NCBI RefSeq assembly: GCF_000718555.1 | Contig: NZ_JOAN01000015.1 | Coordinates: 310,001 to 374,000 of the forward strand | From: Micromonospora chokoriensis | GTDB lineage: Bacteria > Actinomycetota > Actinomycetes > Mycobacteriales > Micromonosporaceae | Reading direction: 5' to 3' | DNA length: 64,000 nt | The notes under the pieces: model-generated | The model's input: the letters and a program-made list of their open reading frames with translations, nothing else | Database searches by the model: none | What the model was told of the DNA's origin: nothing | Position numbers and translations under genes: made by a program | In this document: piece by piece, positions 62,618 to 64,000 of the stretch | How the letters are laid out: the number at the start of each line of letters is the position of its first letter | Position numbering within the stretch: position 1 is the first letter of the stretch

Positions 62618-62917
62618 TCAGCCGCCGCAGGAGGCGAGGTGGGTGCCGAATCCGCCGCGTTCGGGCACTGCGGTGGTGGTCGGTTCCGGGGCGGCGCGAC
62701 CGGCGGTCGGGTCGGCGACCCGCATTGCCAGCGCAACGGTCTCGCCGCCGCCGACCGGCCCGAGGGCGCAGTCGTCGTCATCGTCGTCGTCCGAGGTCAT
62801 GTTGCAGCCGGAGAGGGCGAGCGCCAGAGCGGTGAGCGCGCCGAGCTGCACGGAGGCCGACCGGAGCCGGCGGCGGGGGCGTTGGTCCACGGCATCGTTG
62901 TAGCTGATCGACGCCAC
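62618..62917 (-). CDS. Mini YgiB-like lipoprotein
   Basis: A protein of up to 99 residues: Arg-rich start, hydrophobic segment and lipobox ALSGC (Cys near 38), then a run of seven Asp, one Cys, and a C-terminal TTTAVPERGGFGTHLASCGG. The RGGFG end resembles that of E. coli YgiB (DUF1190, 223 residues, from memory), whose gene is also beside an ATP-grasp gene. It may be the substrate or partner of the ATP-grasp protein. Confidence 0.7.
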   Translation of the reverse strand: MASISYNDAVDQRPRRRLRSASVQLGALTALALALSGCNMTSDDDDDDDCALGPVGGGETVALAMRVADPTAGRAAPEPTTTAVPERGGFGTHLASCGG

Positions 62918-62996
62918 CGCCGCCGCCCCGCCCCCATGTCGAGGTGGCCCAGCCGCCCCCCGGCGGGGGCCCTGGCAGGGGCGTTACGCTCGGCTC

Positions 62997-63917
62997 ATGC
63001 TCCGTTCCGTCATCCTCGCCGCCTCCCGGTCATCCCAGGTCGAGCGGCTCGTCGCGACCGCCCCGTACACCCGGGACGTCGTCCGCCGGTTCGTCGCCGG
63101 CGCCGCCACCGACGACGCGTTGCGCGCGACCCGCGGGCTCGTCGACGACGGTCTTGCGGTCACCCTCGACCACCTCGGTGAGGACACCGTCACCCCCGAG
63201 CAGGCCACCGCCACCCGGGACGAATACCTGAGACTGCTGAAGATGCTCGCCGCCGCGGGGCTCACCCCGGCCGCCGAGGTGAGCGTGAAGCTCTCCGCTC
63301 TCGGCCAGATGTTCGACGAGCAACTGGCGTACGACAACGCGCGGGCGATCTGCGCGGCGGCCGACGCGGCGGGCACCACTGTCACCCTGGACATGGAGGA
63401 CCACACCACCACCGACTCGACGCTGGAGGTGCTGAGCCGGCTGCGCAAGGACTTCCCGTCGACCGGCGCGGTGCTCCAGGCGTACCTGCGCCGGACCGAG
63501 TCGGACTGCCGGGAGCTCTCCTCGGCCGGATCCCGGGTGCGGCTGTGCAAGGGGGCCTACAAGGAGCCGGAGTCGGTGGCGTACCAGTCGGCCCGTGAGG
63601 TGGACAAGTCGTACGTGCGCTGCATGAACATCCTGCTGTCCGGTGACGGGTACCCGATGCTGGCCACCCACGACCCTCGGATGATCGCCATCGGTGAGGA
63701 CCGGGCCCGGTGGTTCGACCGGGGGCCGGAGCGTTTCGAGTTCCAGATGCTCTACGGCATCCGCCCCGAGGAGCAGGCTCGGCTGGCCGGCGAGGGCTAC
63801 ACCGTGCGCACCTACGTCCCGTACGGCGACGAGTGGTACGGCTACCTGATGCGCCGGCTCGCCGAGCGCCCGGCCAACCTGGTCTTCTTCGGCCGTGCCC
63901 TGATCTCCAAGAAGTAA
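62997..63917 (+). CDS. Proline dehydrogenase
   Basis: A 306-residue monofunctional PRODH (FAD TIM barrel) with VKLSALG, TLDMEDHT, LQAYLRRTESD, RLCKGAYKEP and ATHDPRMI. It oxidises proline to pyrroline-5-carboxylate. The ATG has TACGCT 6 nt upstream. The P5C dehydrogenase gene is not in the window. Confidence 0.93.
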   Translation: MLRSVILAASRSSQVERLVATAPYTRDVVRRFVAGAATDDALRATRGLVDDGLAVTLDHLGEDTVTPEQATATRDEYLRLLKMLAAAGLTPAAEVSVKLSALGQMFDEQLAYDNARAICAAADAAGTTVTLDMEDHTTTDSTLEVLSRLRKDFPSTGAVLQAYLRRTESDCRELSSAGSRVRLCKGAYKEPESVAYQSAREVDKSYVRCMNILLSGDGYPMLATHDPRMIAIGEDRARWFDRGPERFEFQMLYGIRPEEQARLAGEGYTVRTYVPYGDEWYGYLMRRLAERPANLVFFGRALISKK

Positions 63918-63933
63918 TCTCCCCGATTCGGCC

Positions 63934-63975
63934 GACGGGCCGGCGGCGACCCCCACGGGTCACCGCCGGCCCGTC
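63934..63975 (+). terminator. Terminator of proline dehydrogenase
   Basis: A perfect 13-bp stem (gacgggccggcgg and complement) with a 16-nt loop, 17 bp after the stop. Confidence 0.75.
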
Positions 63976-64000
63976 TTCGCGTACCGGTCCGCCGACGATG

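Overview
The window is chromosomal DNA of a very GC-rich actinobacterium, most likely Micromonospora or a close relative in the Micromonosporaceae. Evidence is the strong G/C bias at codon third positions, mycothiol genes (mshA, mshD, a mycothiol-dependent isomerase-type protein), GlnR, a SenX3/RegX3 (PhoR/PhoP) pair, paired DUF397/Scr1 regulators, and many starts with a TANNNT box 6-8 nt upstream, which implies leaderless mRNAs. No rRNA, tRNA, transposase, integrase, CRISPR array or prophage gene was found.

Layout. 0-2.7 kb: PPK2 polyphosphate kinase, then DUF47-Pit phosphate uptake with a PHO box across the end of ppk2. 2.7-3.7 kb: Gfo/Idh/MocA oxidoreductase. 3.8-6.2 kb: lower-GC accessory islet with a membrane protein and DUF397/Scr1 cassette A. 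6.2-14.8 kb: Nudix hydrolase, a secreted protein, pstSCAB with a PHO box, mshD, a polysaccharide deacetylase and glnR. 15-20 kb: membrane proteins, then a Cys-containing leader peptide ahead of thiosulfate sulfurtransferase-sseC. 20-28.9 kb: glycogen-debranching-type glucosidase, SCP2, DsrE, nitrobindin, class IV aminotransferase, Fur, YgfZ, BKACE, asparaginase, hydrolase. 28.9-34.9 kb: XRE-HBHA-DUF2516, hydrolases, an SDR/WYL pair, EI24 and macro-domain proteins. 34.8-36.9 kb: a 258-bp element with terminal inverted repeats, then cassette B. 36.9-44.1 kb: GNAT, RidA and a cellobiose-type ABC/GH1/LacI locus. 44-61 kb: murB, methyltransferase, SDR, mshA, YbjN, a histone-H1-like protein, two MFS transporters, gpm, phoU, senX3-regX3, a Cys-rich protein, ppx, sugar isomerase; from memory, most of these follow the order of M. 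tuberculosis Rv0482-Rv0498. 61-64 kb: CGNR protein, YgiC-like ATP-grasp enzyme with a mini YgiB-like lipoprotein, proline dehydrogenase.

How the genes work together. Phosphate and polyphosphate genes dominate: ppk2, DUF47-pit, pstSCAB, phoU, senX3-regX3 and ppx. Three PHO boxes (11-nt direct repeats related to GTTCACC) sit at the DUF47, pstS and phoU/senX3 promoters, so RegX3/PhoP probably governs much of the window. The most novel material is the pair of related divergent four-gene cassettes at 4.5-6.2 and 35.2-36.9 kb. Each joins a DUF397 + HTH/DUF5753 pair to a divergent, overlapping pair of unknown small genes. The leader peptide, the TIR element, the mini YgiB-like lipoprotein and the tripartite histone-like protein are further leads.
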